Positions 9,775 through 17,859 of a stretch of DNA of 64,000 nucleotides are shown piece by piece. The stretch lies in contig JAHYYP010000008.1 of assembly GCA_019424905.1 (NCBI GenBank), positions 5,748 through 69,747 on the forward strand. The letters are read 5' to 3'. Position 1 is the stretch's first letter. Every line of letters starts with the position of its first letter. The position numbers and the translations under genes were made by a program. The notes under the pieces were generated by a model. It ran no database searches. It was not told where the DNA came from and saw nothing but the letters and a program-made list of their open reading frames with translations. This stretch comes from Collinsella sp. Lineage in GTDB: Bacteria > Actinomycetota > Coriobacteriia > Coriobacteriales > Coriobacteriaceae.

Positions 9775-10162
9775 GCCCGCTCCTCAACTCGACCGTATGG
9801 ACACTGTAGCCGCAAGACCATACAAGCCGCGCTATGAATAGAGCGACCTTGTGTTATAGGTTGTCTTTTGGTACGCAAGCGGCAAGTTTTTGTACAGCGA
9901 GGGCCGATTGTTATTAATCCCCCGACTAATCGGTCTTTAAGCAGGTAAATGAGCTTGTCAGCTTGTCCCATCTAAGCGGCAGTGTAACGCAAATGAACAA
10001 GGTTCAGCTATGTCATTCAACTCGCCTAGCACCCGCTACCGTCTACGACCTTTTAGTGGCATTTTTGCATAGAATCTGATATGGAATGAATCAAGCTGTT
10101 GGGCATCCGGCATTCGTCAAGCTTGCGGCAAGATTTTGGTCAAGTGGACAGAAAGGGATAGC
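9775..10162. other. Non-coding stretch upstream of the large regulator
   Basis: About 390 bp without a credible gene. It must hold the promoter of the minus-strand regulator. The only structure I see is a small palindrome CCGACTAATCGG near 9920. Short frames here lack ribosome sites. Confidence 0.5.
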
Positions 10163-10190
10163 AAAAAGGCCCCCGCAAAGCGGAGGCCTT
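10163..10190 (-). terminator. Intrinsic terminator of nagB
   Basis: On the minus strand, an AAGGCCTCCGC stem pairs with GCGGGGGCCTT and is followed by a run of T (the A-run at 10163-10167). Confidence 0.8.
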
Positions 10191-10222
10191 AGGCAAGGCT
10201 ATGTCGAGGTGCAGGATTCGCG

Positions 10223-10951
10223 CTACTCGCAGAGCGAAAGGGCGGCCTCGTCGGCAACGACAACGCAGTTGGTGTGCAGCTGCAGGATCGAAGCCGGGCA
10301 CTCGGGCGTAACCGGACCATAGCACATATCGTGCACGGCCTGAGCCTTGGCCTCGCCGTTGGCGACGACCAGGATCATGCGGGCATACATGATGGTCTGG
10401 GTACCCATGGTGTAGGCCTGACGGGGAACATCGTCGATGCTGTCGAACAGACGGCTGTTGGCCTGAATGGTGCTCTCGGTGAGGTCGACGCAGTGCGTAC
10501 CCTTGGAGAAGTGGTCATCGGGCTCGTTGAAGCCGATATGACCGTTGTTGCCAATGCCGAGCAGCTGCAGATCCGGGTAACCGGCGGCGGCGACGATCTT
10601 GTCGTACTCAGAGCAGGCAGCGGCGGCGTCGGGGTTGGAGCCATCGGGCACATGCGTGTTGTTCAGGTCGATGTTGATGTGATCGAAGAAGTTCTCACGC
10701 ATGAAGTAGTGATAGCTCTGGGGATCGTCGTGCGAAAGGCCGCGATACTCGTCCAGGTTGTAGGTGCTGACCTCGGCAAAGTCGACGTCGCCCTTCTCGT
10801 ACCAAGCAGCGAGCTGCTTGTAGGCACCGATCGGGGTGGAGCCGGTGGCAAGACCCAACACGCAGTCGGGCTTGAGGATAACCTGCGCCGAGATAATATT
10901 GGCGGCCTTGCGGCTCATATCCTCGTAGTCTTTAGCTTTAATGATCTTCAT
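10223..10951 (-). CDS. nagB: Glucosamine-6-phosphate deaminase
   Basis: Converts glucosamine-6-phosphate to fructose-6-phosphate and ammonia, feeding amino sugars into glycolysis. The 242 residues match the family length. Landmarks are the N-terminal MKIIKAKDYEDMSRKAA, the phosphate-binding LGLATGSTPIG, the LDEY(R)GL segment and GIGNNGHIGFNEP with the catalytic acid/histidine region. The ATG at 10951 is preceded by AAAGGA; an in-frame extension to 11116 has no family similarity. It has its own terminator. EIIA-Glc and glmM lie upstream on the same strand, forming an amino-sugar neighbourhood. Confidence 0.95.
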   Translation of the reverse strand: MKIIKAKDYEDMSRKAANIISAQVILKPDCVLGLATGSTPIGAYKQLAAWYEKGDVDFAEVSTYNLDEYRGLSHDDPQSYHYFMRENFFDHINIDLNNTHVPDGSNPDAAAACSEYDKIVAAAGYPDLQLLGIGNNGHIGFNEPDDHFSKGTHCVDLTESTIQANSRLFDSIDDVPRQAYTMGTQTIMYARMILVVANGEAKAQAVHDMCYGPVTPECPASILQLHTNCVVVADEAALSLCE

Positions 10952-11150
10952 TACGCGTCCTTTCTCGTACAAGAGAGGCAAGGCTCCCCTTACAAGCACT
11001 TGCCCGCGGCCCGCGTCGGCCGCAACCAACGTGTGCGGCCACCAGGGCGAGGTCGCGTAATATATGTGTCTCGTGTCTAGCCGCGTCGAGGCCCCTGCCC
11101 GTCCACGGTGACCCAAAGCTGTTTAGCTTCGGACAATCCCCATCTTGCCA

Positions 11151-11184
11151 CGGAGGGCGCCCTCTTTCAAGGGCGCCCTCCGTA
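11151..11184. repeat. Perfect palindrome between nagB and the EIIA gene
   Basis: ACGGAGGGCGCCCT and its complement face each other across a short loop. There is no adjacent T-run on either strand. It may end transcripts of the EIIA gene in a factor-dependent way or be a protein site; the sequence does not decide. Confidence 0.6.
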
Positions 11185-11223
11185 AACGTGATTGAATTGT
11201 AGGCTAAAGGCCAAGCGGAGCGA

Positions 11224-11721
11224 CTAGCGCTCGCGAGCAACGATGAGCTGGTCCATCTCCTCGACATGCTCGCCAACGGAGCCCTTGATGCTCGAGAACT
11301 CAACAGAGTTGCACACCAAGATGGGAACCGTCACATCGTAACCCTCGGCAGCAATTGCCTCGCGATCGAACTCGATGAGCACGTCGCCCTTATGGACGAC
11401 ATCACCCACCTGTGCATGCACGCTAAAATGCTTGCCCTCAAGCTGGACAGTGTCCAAACCAACATGGATGAGCACGTCTAGACCATCGACCGTGTTGAGC
11501 GCAACGGCGTGACCCGTGGGAAAAATGGCCTCGACCTTGGCGTCTGCCGGCGCAATCACACGCGTGCCGGTAGGCTGAATCGCCACGCCCTGACCCAAAA
11601 GGCCGGTGGCAAACGTCTGGTCTTTGACCTCGGACAACGGAATGACGTCGCCCGAGATGGGAGCATCCAGCGTAAGGACTCGACCACGCATACCAAAAGA
11701 CCTCAGGACTTTAGTGAACAT
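11224..11721 (-). CDS. PTS glucose-type EIIA component
   Basis: A 165-residue stand-alone EIIA(Glc)-type phosphocarrier. It takes phosphate from HPr and passes it to a glucose- or N-acetylglucosamine-type EIIB. The active histidine is in GLDVLIHVGLDTV. The family is further shown by LDAPISGDVIPLSEV near the N-terminus and FDREAI near the end. ATG at 11721 (MFTKVL) follows AGGGGGAGC. It lies 71 bp after glmM and before nagB on the same strand, suggesting a role in amino-sugar uptake, which is inference. No EIIB or EIIC is encoded in the window. Confidence 0.88.
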   Translation of the reverse strand: MFTKVLRSFGMRGRVLTLDAPISGDVIPLSEVKDQTFATGLLGQGVAIQPTGTRVIAPADAKVEAIFPTGHAVALNTVDGLDVLIHVGLDTVQLEGKHFSVHAQVGDVVHKGDVLIEFDREAIAAEGYDVTVPILVCNSVEFSSIKGSVGEHVEEMDQLIVARER

Positions 11722-11792
11722 GCTCCCCCTCGGACATACCAATCAATCAAAATAGCTTTAACAGTTTACCACTTGGCACCCGTTTTTGACCA

Positions 11793-13130
11793 TTAGGGAA
11801 GTTCGCGCTTGACAACCTCGACGATGTCGTCAACCACACGCTGGGTCAACTCGTGCGTCTCGGCCTCGGCCATCACACGGACCAGCGGCTCGGTGCCACT
11901 CGGACGTACCAGAATGCGGCCGCGACCGTTGAGCTCCTTCTCGGCGGCAGCGACAGCGTCCCAAATGGGCTGACAATCGTTCAGGCCGGCCTTATTGTCG
12001 GAATGTACGTTGACAAGTACCTGCGGGTACTTCTTCATGATACCGGCAAGGTCGGTGAGGGTGCGGCCGGTGCGCTTGAACACGGCCAGAAGCTGCAGGG
12101 CCGTCACCAAGCCGTCGCCGGTGGTGTTGTGCTCCAGGAAGATGATGTGGCCGGACTGCTCGCCGCCGATGACGGCACCGTCCTCGAGCATACGCTCAAG
12201 AACATAGCGGTCGCCCACGGCGGTCTGGACCATCTCGAAGCCCTGCTCCTTCATGGCGATGGAGAAGCCTAGGTTGCACATAACGGTCGAGACGATCTCG
12301 GAGTTGGCGAGCTTGCCGCGAGCGGCCAAGTCGGAACCGCAGATGGCCAGGATGTAGTCGCCATCGATCTCGTTGCCCTCGCTGTCCACGAACAGCACGC
12401 GATCGGCGTCGCCATCGTGGGCCAGGCCGATGTCGGCGTGGGTACGCAGTACGAGCTCACGCAGGGGCTCAAGATGAGTGGAGCCGCACTCGACGTTAAT
12501 GTCGGTGCCGCAGTAGTCGGTGTTGATGGCATGGACCGTGGCGCCCAGGCGCTGCAGTGCGGCGGGCGTGGTCTGGCAAGAAGCGCCGTGGCCGCAGTCG
12601 ACGGCAACAACCAAGCCGTCGAGCTTAAGGCCGTCGAGCGTGTTGATGGCATGATCGACATATGCCTTGCGGGCGTCCTTCATCTTGATGATGTGACCCA
12701 CACCGGCGCCGGTCGGCAGCGTGTCGGCAGCCATGGCCTCCTCGGACATGACCCAGGCGCTGATCTCTTCCTCGACAGCATCGGGAAGCTTCATGCCCTT
12801 GCGGCTAAAGAACTTGATGCCGTTGAACTCCGGCGGATTGTGCGAAGCAGAGATGACGATGCCGCCGTCGAGCTCGTTTTGGACGGTGAGCAGCGCCACG
12901 GCCGGCGTAGGGATAACGCCGCAGCAGTGCGGTCGGCCGCCCTCGGCCATAATGCCGGCGGTCAGAGCACTCTCGAGCATGGTGCCCGAAAGACGCGTGT
13001 CACGGCCGATGCAAATGTCCGGACCAAGGAACTTGGTCGCCGCACGGCCAAGACGAAACGCGAGGTCGCACGAGAGGTCGGCGTTGGCGACGCCGCGGAC
13101 GCCATCGGTACCGAAGATGTTCTGGGGCAT
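11793..13130 (-). CDS. glmM: Phosphoglucosamine mutase
   Basis: Interconverts glucosamine-6-phosphate and glucosamine-1-phosphate for UDP-GlcNAc and peptidoglycan synthesis. The 445-residue length is standard. Landmarks are the N-terminal FGTDGVRG, the phosphoserine loop ISASHNPPEFNG, the metal-binding DGDADR and the C-terminal phosphate-binding RPSGTEP. ATG at 13130 has GGGAAGGAGCG upstream; a 6-codon extension is less likely. It starts just after the rpsI terminator, so it probably has its own promoter, and it precedes the EIIA gene. Confidence 0.96.
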   Translation of the reverse strand: MPQNIFGTDGVRGVANADLSCDLAFRLGRAATKFLGPDICIGRDTRLSGTMLESALTAGIMAEGGRPHCCGVIPTPAVALLTVQNELDGGIVISASHNPPEFNGIKFFSRKGMKLPDAVEEEISAWVMSEEAMAADTLPTGAGVGHIIKMKDARKAYVDHAINTLDGLKLDGLVVAVDCGHGASCQTTPAALQRLGATVHAINTDYCGTDINVECGSTHLEPLRELVLRTHADIGLAHDGDADRVLFVDSEGNEIDGDYILAICGSDLAARGKLANSEIVSTVMCNLGFSIAMKEQGFEMVQTAVGDRYVLERMLEDGAVIGGEQSGHIIFLEHNTTGDGLVTALQLLAVFKRTGRTLTDLAGIMKKYPQVLVNVHSDNKAGLNDCQPIWDAVAAAEKELNGRGRILVRPSGTEPLVRVMAEAETHELTQRVVDDIVEVVKRELP

Positions 13131-13179
13131 AGGATCGCTCCTTCCCAAGTGGGCAAAACGCAGTCGCCCACCCTAGTCG

Positions 13180-13221
13180 AAAAAGAAAAGCGGGACCCGC
13201 CGAGCAATCGGCAGGCCCCGC
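13180..13221 (-). terminator. Terminator of the rplM-rpsI operon
   Basis: Minus-strand stem GCGGGGCCTGCCG / CGGCGGGTCCCGC followed by TTTTCTTTTT. It separates the ribosomal-protein operon from glmM. Confidence 0.88.
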
Positions 13222-13253
13222 TTGTACATTGTATCTCGTAAGGAGATAAAACC

Positions 13254-13649
<396 letters not shown>

Positions 13650-13651
13650 CT

Positions 13652-14095
13652 TTAAGCCTCCAGCTCAATCTTCGTGGGGTTCTGGGCAGCGTGCGGATGC
13701 TCGGCACCAGCGTAGACCTTAAGTTTGGTCATCTGGGCACGGCCGAGGGTGGTCTTGGGCAGCATACCGCGAACGGCGCGCTCGATGACCTTCTCCGGGT
13801 GCTTCTCCATAGCCTGGCGGAAGCTCTCAGCCTTGAGGCCGCCGTTGTAGCCGCTGTGGCGATAATAGGTCTTCGTGTCGGCCTTGTTACCGGTAAGCTG
13901 GACCTTATCGGCGTTGATGACGACAACGAAGTCGCCGCAGTCGCTGTTGGGCGTGAACTGGGGCTTGTTCTTACCGCGCAGGATCATTGCGATCTGGGTG
14001 GCAAGACGGCCCAGGACAGCACCATCGGCGTCGACGAGAACCCAGTTGCGCTGGACCTCGCCCTGCTTGGCGTAGTGAGTCGATTTCGAAATCAC
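13652..14095 (-). CDS. rplM: 50S ribosomal protein L13
   Basis: A 147-residue large-subunit assembly protein. It shows the WVLVDADGAVLGRLAT start, GDFVVVINADK, the YYRHSGYNGG motif and the VRGMLPKTTLGR motif. It is the first gene of the rplM-rpsI operon. A promoter is visible about 70 bp upstream (14162-14189). Confidence 0.98.
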   Translation of the reverse strand: MISKSTHYAKQGEVQRNWVLVDADGAVLGRLATQIAMILRGKNKPQFTPNSDCGDFVVVINADKVQLTGNKADTKTYYRHSGYNGGLKAESFRQAMEKHPEKVIERAVRGMLPKTTLGRAQMTKLKVYAGAEHPHAAQNPTKIELEA

Positions 14096-14161
14096 TTAGA
14101 CTCCTCCATGTACAGTACGTGTTGTTACAGAGATTCACGGGGCTCTGCAAGTAACCCGTCC

Positions 14162-14189
14162 ATATTACCCCGCTCGCCGTACGAGTCAA
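14162..14189 (-). promoter_or_regulatory. Promoter of rplM-rpsI
   Basis: On the minus strand, TTGACT (14184-14189) and TAATAT (14162-14167) are separated by 16 bp, close to the sigma-70/SigA consensus. Confidence 0.7.
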
Positions 14190-14289
14190 CAGGTATTTTG
14201 GCTCCGACCAGAGTTTCTGCACATGTCATCCACGAGCCGTGATTTTTCCAACTCTTTAGCTGTTGTCATTTTTTGAGGGTTCGCCGTCG

Positions 14290-15168
14290 CTAGCGCTCAA
14301 CGAACTCTTGGATTTCCGCGAGCAGGCGCTTTGCCTCCTGACGGCCCTGGATATACAGGTCCAAAAGCTTTGCCGGATCGTGCTCGACATGGCCGACCTC
14401 GACCGGCTTTTGCGGAGCGACGACCAACGCACGGCCCTCGCGCTCATACTTCCATAGGTGCATGCGCTGTATGTTGTAACGGTCGTGGCGCGTCTCGATA
14501 GCCTCGAGCAGATAGGGGTAATCGGCATAGCGCGCACGCGCCGCCGGCAAAAACTCGTAGGGCTTTTTCTCATACGAGCGGTCCTGGGTGACGATGACAA
14601 CCGCGCGCTCGAAGCCGGCCTCCTCCAGCACATGCTCGATAGGAACCGAATCGGCTACGCCGCCGTCGACGTATTTGTGCCCGTCGATCTCGACCGGCGG
14701 CGTCACCAGCGGCAGCGACGTCGAGGCGCGCACGGCGTCGAGGTCGAGCACGGCGCTTTTGACCGGCAGGTAGGCAGCGGTTCCAAACAGCATGTCCGTC
14801 GCGACGGCGTACATCTCGATAGGGCTGGCGTCGAACGTCTCGTTATCAAAAGGATCCAGGCGGTCCTGGACGTCGTTGAAGATAAAGTCGTAACCCACGA
14901 TGGAACCCGTGGACGCAAACGACGCGGCGCCCATGTAGCGGCTGTCGTTGCAGAAGGTCAAATTGACTCGGTTGGTGCGACCGATCTGGTGCGACTTGTA
15001 GTTGACGCCATTGAGCGCACCGGCCGAGACGCCGTACACCGCCGGAATTTCGACACCGGCCTCCATGAGAACGTCGAGCACGCCGGCGGTAAACTGCCCA
15101 CGAAAACTGCCACCCTCCAAGACGAGCGCGACCTTGCCGGCGTTCTTTGCCTTATCTTCTGCAGTCAT
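14290..15168 (-). CDS. Patatin-like phospholipase family protein
   Basis: A 292-residue predicted lipid acyl hydrolase of the bacterial patatin/RssA type. It has the oxyanion loop GGSFRG at about residue 19, the nucleophile elbow GVSAG about 25 residues later, and the catalytic aspartate in DGG (KYVDGGVADSVPI). The Ser-Asp dyad is therefore complete. There is no signal peptide, so it is cytoplasmic or peripheral. ATG at 15168 follows GCAGGAGGT. It is monocistronic. The substrate is unknown. Confidence 0.88.
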   Translation of the reverse strand: MTAEDKAKNAGKVALVLEGGSFRGQFTAGVLDVLMEAGVEIPAVYGVSAGALNGVNYKSHQIGRTNRVNLTFCNDSRYMGAASFASTGSIVGYDFIFNDVQDRLDPFDNETFDASPIEMYAVATDMLFGTAAYLPVKSAVLDLDAVRASTSLPLVTPPVEIDGHKYVDGGVADSVPIEHVLEEAGFERAVVIVTQDRSYEKKPYEFLPAARARYADYPYLLEAIETRHDRYNIQRMHLWKYEREGRALVVAPQKPVEVGHVEHDPAKLLDLYIQGRQEAKRLLAEIQEFVER

Positions 15169-15213
15169 ATTGACCTCCTGCGATTGCGTTTTGACTTTCT
15201 TCTACCCAGTTTT

Positions 15214-15490
15214 GGGATGGAGGGCGCGCAGGTTTTTTGAGGCGGCAGGTGAAGCGGAAAGTGCGTCCCAGTTTGAGGCGGGATTACGGGATGCGCTTTC
15301 CGCTTGGACCGCCGTTGGGAAAGCGCGACCCGTTCTGAGCGCGGATTCCAGGATGAACTATCCGCTTGAGGCGTCTTCCGGAAAATGAATCCCATTCCGA
15401 ACGTCGATTCCGGGATGCAGTTTCCGCTTGAAACGTCATCCGGAAACCGCATCCCAGTCTGAGCCGGAATTCTGGGATGGATTTTCCGCC
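15214..15490. repeat. Tandem palindromic repeat array, exact 62-bp period
   Basis: Units beginning GGGATG/AGGATG start at 15288, 15350, 15412 and 15474, exactly 62 bp apart, with a related unit at 15214. Each contains TTTCCGCTTGA-like and GGAAA...ATCCC-like halves, so each can fold into a hairpin. Units differ by substitutions only. No credible gene overlaps. The remaining bases to the tmRNA terminator show nothing definite. Confidence 0.8.
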
Positions 15491-15710
15491 TTGGGCGACG
15501 TTGATGCGGGGCATGGCAGGCTGCAGTCCGATCGGCATCGCATCTGCATAGGGTTGAAGCTTTGCGCGGAGAATCTGCGTATTTGCTGCGCAAATCCGCT
15601 CCGGCTTCGGCCGCCTGCCGGCGCCCTCGCCCGCGGGCTAAAAACGCTCACGCGTTTTCTTTACGCCCGCGCCCTGCACAGAGTTCGATTCTCCGCGGTA
15701 TCTATATGTA

Positions 15711-15748
15711 ATAAAAAAGCAGGTAGAGACACTTCTCTACCTGCTTGT
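15711..15748 (-). terminator. Intrinsic terminator of tmRNA
   Basis: Minus strand: AAGCAGGTAGAG and its complement around a short loop, followed by seven T. Confidence 0.88.
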
Positions 15749-15754
15749 AACTAT

Positions 15755-16118
15755 TGGTGGAGGCGCGGAGAATCGAACTCCGGTCCACGAAAGCCCCTTG
15801 ATTGGCATCTCCAAGCTCAGTCGCTGGTTTAGTCTCGGACGCCTTGCGCGCAGCGACACGCTCGCGACGTCCTAACCGGTTCGGTCTTAGCCCGCGCCAT
15901 ACCGATTACGTGCGCAGGAGCATTCCCCTAAGATGACGTCGCGCCGGTGTCGGGGAAATCACCGGGTTGACGCGCCGCTATAAATTAAGCAGCGAGAGCC
16001 ATAGGCTCAAAAGAAGAGTTGTTGTCAATTCAATTTGACGGTACCCCTGTTTAACGAGGCGAGGAGACCTCGGCTTGCTTCCTCTCTCAGAGCTATCGTG
16101 TCGAAACCAGTCGCCCCC
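15755..16118 (-). ncRNA. ssrA: Transfer-messenger RNA (tmRNA)
   Basis: Rescues stalled ribosomes by trans-translation with SmpB. The 364-nt RNA starts GGGGGCGACTGG and ends with a TTCGATTC T-loop and CCTCCACCA, so the 3' CCA is encoded. GGGGGCG pairs with CGCCTCC (one G-U) as the 7-bp acceptor stem. The tag frame, at 15985-16026, encodes DNNSSFEPMALAA and then TAA, ending in the protease-recognised ALAA. A single-piece, non-permuted form with its own terminator. Confidence 0.95.
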
Positions 16119-16357
16119 GAATGTCGGGAAAGTCTGGATGGTATCGGGCCTGCAAACACCCGATAACCGTCGACTTTTCAAGGAACATACGGGGCGAGCC
16201 CCGCTTGTGGAGTGTTATCTTACCACGTTCTGAAAGCGGACAGCTGTTCTATGCACGAGCTGTGAAGACCCCAATGTGCGCCGCACTTCGCACTTTTGTT
16301 ACCGATCGCGTCACGTATATTTTCGCCAAGCAAAATTGACCCGTCGAAAGGACCGTT

Positions 16358-16792
16358 ATGGATACCAAACAGCAACTCGTCGATGCCCTCGCAGGCCTGG
16401 GCTCAACCATTACCGAAGCTATGGATGTCATCGAGGGCTTTGTCCCCTGCGGACATCCCGCCCTCACGGTATCGAACGCACTCGTCGCGCTGGACGTTGA
16501 CGATGATGCAGCTCTCGCCCAGCAGCTTGAGACCGTCGAGGGCTTTATCGACCACGTGAGTGAGAACCGCGGCGTGGCCGCCTACCACGGTATCGAGGTC
16601 GAGCTCGCGGGTCCCAAAGCCGATCTGCTCGCAGCAATCCGCGAGGTAGGCGCCCTCATGCAGACCGCAGGCGTCAAGAACACCCAGGTCAACGAGTGGG
16701 TCTACCGCAGTCTGGCAGCACTCGACAGCTCCGACGAAAAGGCAGCCGAGCAGCTCGCAGAAAGTCCCGCCATTAAGGCCGAGCTTTTGTAA
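16358..16792 (+). CDS. Hypothetical 144-residue acidic protein
   Basis: I do not recognise this protein. It is soluble, acidic and mostly helical, with no signal peptide, membrane segment or obvious catalytic motif. It has one cysteine-histidine patch (PCGH) near residue 30. ATG at 16358 follows GAAAGGACC. It stands between tmRNA and a toxin-antitoxin pair and has no evident operon partner. Codon use and GC content match the surrounding core genes, which argues for a real, vertically inherited gene. Confidence 0.7.
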   Translation: MDTKQQLVDALAGLGSTITEAMDVIEGFVPCGHPALTVSNALVALDVDDDAALAQQLETVEGFIDHVSENRGVAAYHGIEVELAGPKADLLAAIREVGALMQTAGVKNTQVNEWVYRSLAALDSSDEKAAEQLAESPAIKAELL

Positions 16793-16850
16793 ATAGCAGA
16801 CGCGGGCCCCTTGGCGCATCGTCGTCCAAGAGGCCCGCAAACAGTTCGCG

Positions 16851-17366
16851 TCAACCGATTGCCGCGCCGCCGCGTTCGGCCAAGGCAAGAATCGGCATCA
16901 TTTGACAAGGTGTCTTTGCTGCAAGATCGGCATGTTCGAGCAGCTTTCGATCGTTTGTCACCAAGTAATCGACCTGCGCACGCTTGCACGCGGCGAGCAC
17001 CAAGTTGTCCTCGTAATCGCGATGGAGCGCTAAGTATTTGTCGGCCAGCCAAAGGTCCGACGCATCTGCACCCACGGCCGTGGCGTTTTCGGTCATGTTC
17101 CGAACAAACGCCAACGCCGCATCGCCAATTGCGCGGGCAGACGCCTCGTCGAGCGCTGCCCCACTGGCAAGAACGCTACGCTTCAGCTCGTGTTGGACAA
17201 CGTACAGCACGTCCTTGGCGATATGCACCGGAAAGAACAGCAATGCCCCCGTCTCCGCCGCCTGCCCAATAAACGCACGCGCGGCAAGCGACTCAGCATG
17301 GTCGACGCAAAACGAATCAACCCATACGTTGGCATCCACCATTATCTTGAGAGGCGCCCCGCTCAC
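16851..17366 (-). CDS. PIN-domain toxin (VapC-like)
   Basis: A 171-residue PIN-fold protein, probably an RNase toxin. Conserved acids are visible: the N-terminal Asp in MVDANVWVD, the central DLWLADKY and YEDNLVLAACK, and the C-terminal LVTNDRKL. These fit the four-acid metal site of PIN nucleases. The start is taken as GTG at 17366, which overlaps the antitoxin stop (GTGA) and has AAGGGG upstream; ATG at 17342 is an alternative. Translational coupling to the RHH protein marks it as the toxin half of the pair. Confidence 0.82.
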   Translation of the reverse strand: MSGAPLKIMVDANVWVDSFCVDHAESLAARAFIGQAAETGALLFFPVHIAKDVLYVVQHELKRSVLASGAALDEASARAIGDAALAFVRNMTENATAVGADASDLWLADKYLALHRDYEDNLVLAACKRAQVDYLVTNDRKLLEHADLAAKTPCQMMPILALAERGGAAIG

Positions 17367-17698
17367 TGGATCATCCCCTTTTGGCGATAATGCTCATCCA
17401 TGGCGTCGGAATAGATTGCGTCCCAATCGCGATCGTCAGATACGGGCGACGTCGCGATGCCCAGGTCCGCGTAAAGCTGATCCGCCGCCGCCCATGATGC
17501 GGCGAACGGCGTATCGGGCGCGACGGTCTGCTGCCGGTCGTCGACGGCCGCAAGCACTTCCTCGCACTGCCCGCCACCCTGCGCGACCTTGGCCACCACC
17601 TTTTTGATGAGCTCGGGCAGTGACCCGCCCGAAAGCCGCAGCGCCTCCTCGGCACGGTTCTTGACCTGGCGATCTACGCGAACGTTCACCTGCGCCAT
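17363..17698 (-). CDS. RHH antitoxin (RelB/DinJ-like)
   Basis: A 111-residue protein. Its first 45 residues (AQVNVRVDRQVKNRAEEAL...) match the ribbon-helix-helix region of RelB/DinJ antitoxins; the acidic C-terminal half would wrap the toxin. The ATG at 17698 is supported by the promoter layout: the predicted transcription start near 17750 rules out the upstream frame to 17758. It overlaps the PIN toxin gene by 4 bp. DinJ-type antitoxins usually pair with YafQ/RelE toxins, so pairing with a PIN toxin is less common. Confidence 0.78.
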   Translation of the reverse strand: MAQVNVRVDRQVKNRAEEALRLSGGSLPELIKKVVAKVAQGGGQCEEVLAAVDDRQQTVAPDTPFAASWAAADQLYADLGIATSPVSDDRDWDAIYSDAMDEHYRQKGMIQ

Positions 17699-17738
17699 GC
17701 CGCTAACAGCACCCACGTCGATCCCGCCCCCTTCAATT

Positions 17739-17785
17739 GCTAGCCATGCTAGCACCACTATATAGAGAAGCTAGCACTTGGTCAA
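17739..17785 (-). promoter_or_regulatory. Promoter and triple GCTAGC operator of the toxin-antitoxin pair
   Basis: TTGACC (17780-17785) and TATAGT (17757-17762) are 17 bp apart on the minus strand. The palindrome GCTAGC occurs at 17739-17744, 17748-17753 and 17770-17775, in the spacer and at the expected start site. This is what autoregulation by a dimeric RHH antitoxin would use. Confidence 0.72.
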
Positions 17786-17789
17786 ACGC

Positions 17790-17835
17790 AAAAGGCCTGC
17801 GCCCGGACGACACCGATGCCGTCTGGGCGCAGGCC
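17790..17835 (-). terminator. Terminator of the P-type ATPase operon
   Basis: Minus-strand stem GGCCTGCGCCC / GGGCGCAGGCC with an internally structured loop, then four T. Confidence 0.8.
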
Positions 17836-17859
17836 AGATAACGTGGGCGAACACGTCTG

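Noticed and set aside
11151..11184. Perfect palindrome called as a terminator of the EIIA gene
   Set aside because: No T-run on either strand, so it is listed only as a palindrome.
14458..15240. 260-codon plus-strand frame opposite the patatin-like gene
   Set aside because: Antisense shadow without ribosome site; the minus-strand gene has full catalytic motifs.
15214..15490. 62-bp periodic repeats considered as a CRISPR array
   Set aside because: The whole unit repeats, not a short repeat with unrelated spacers, and no cas genes are present.
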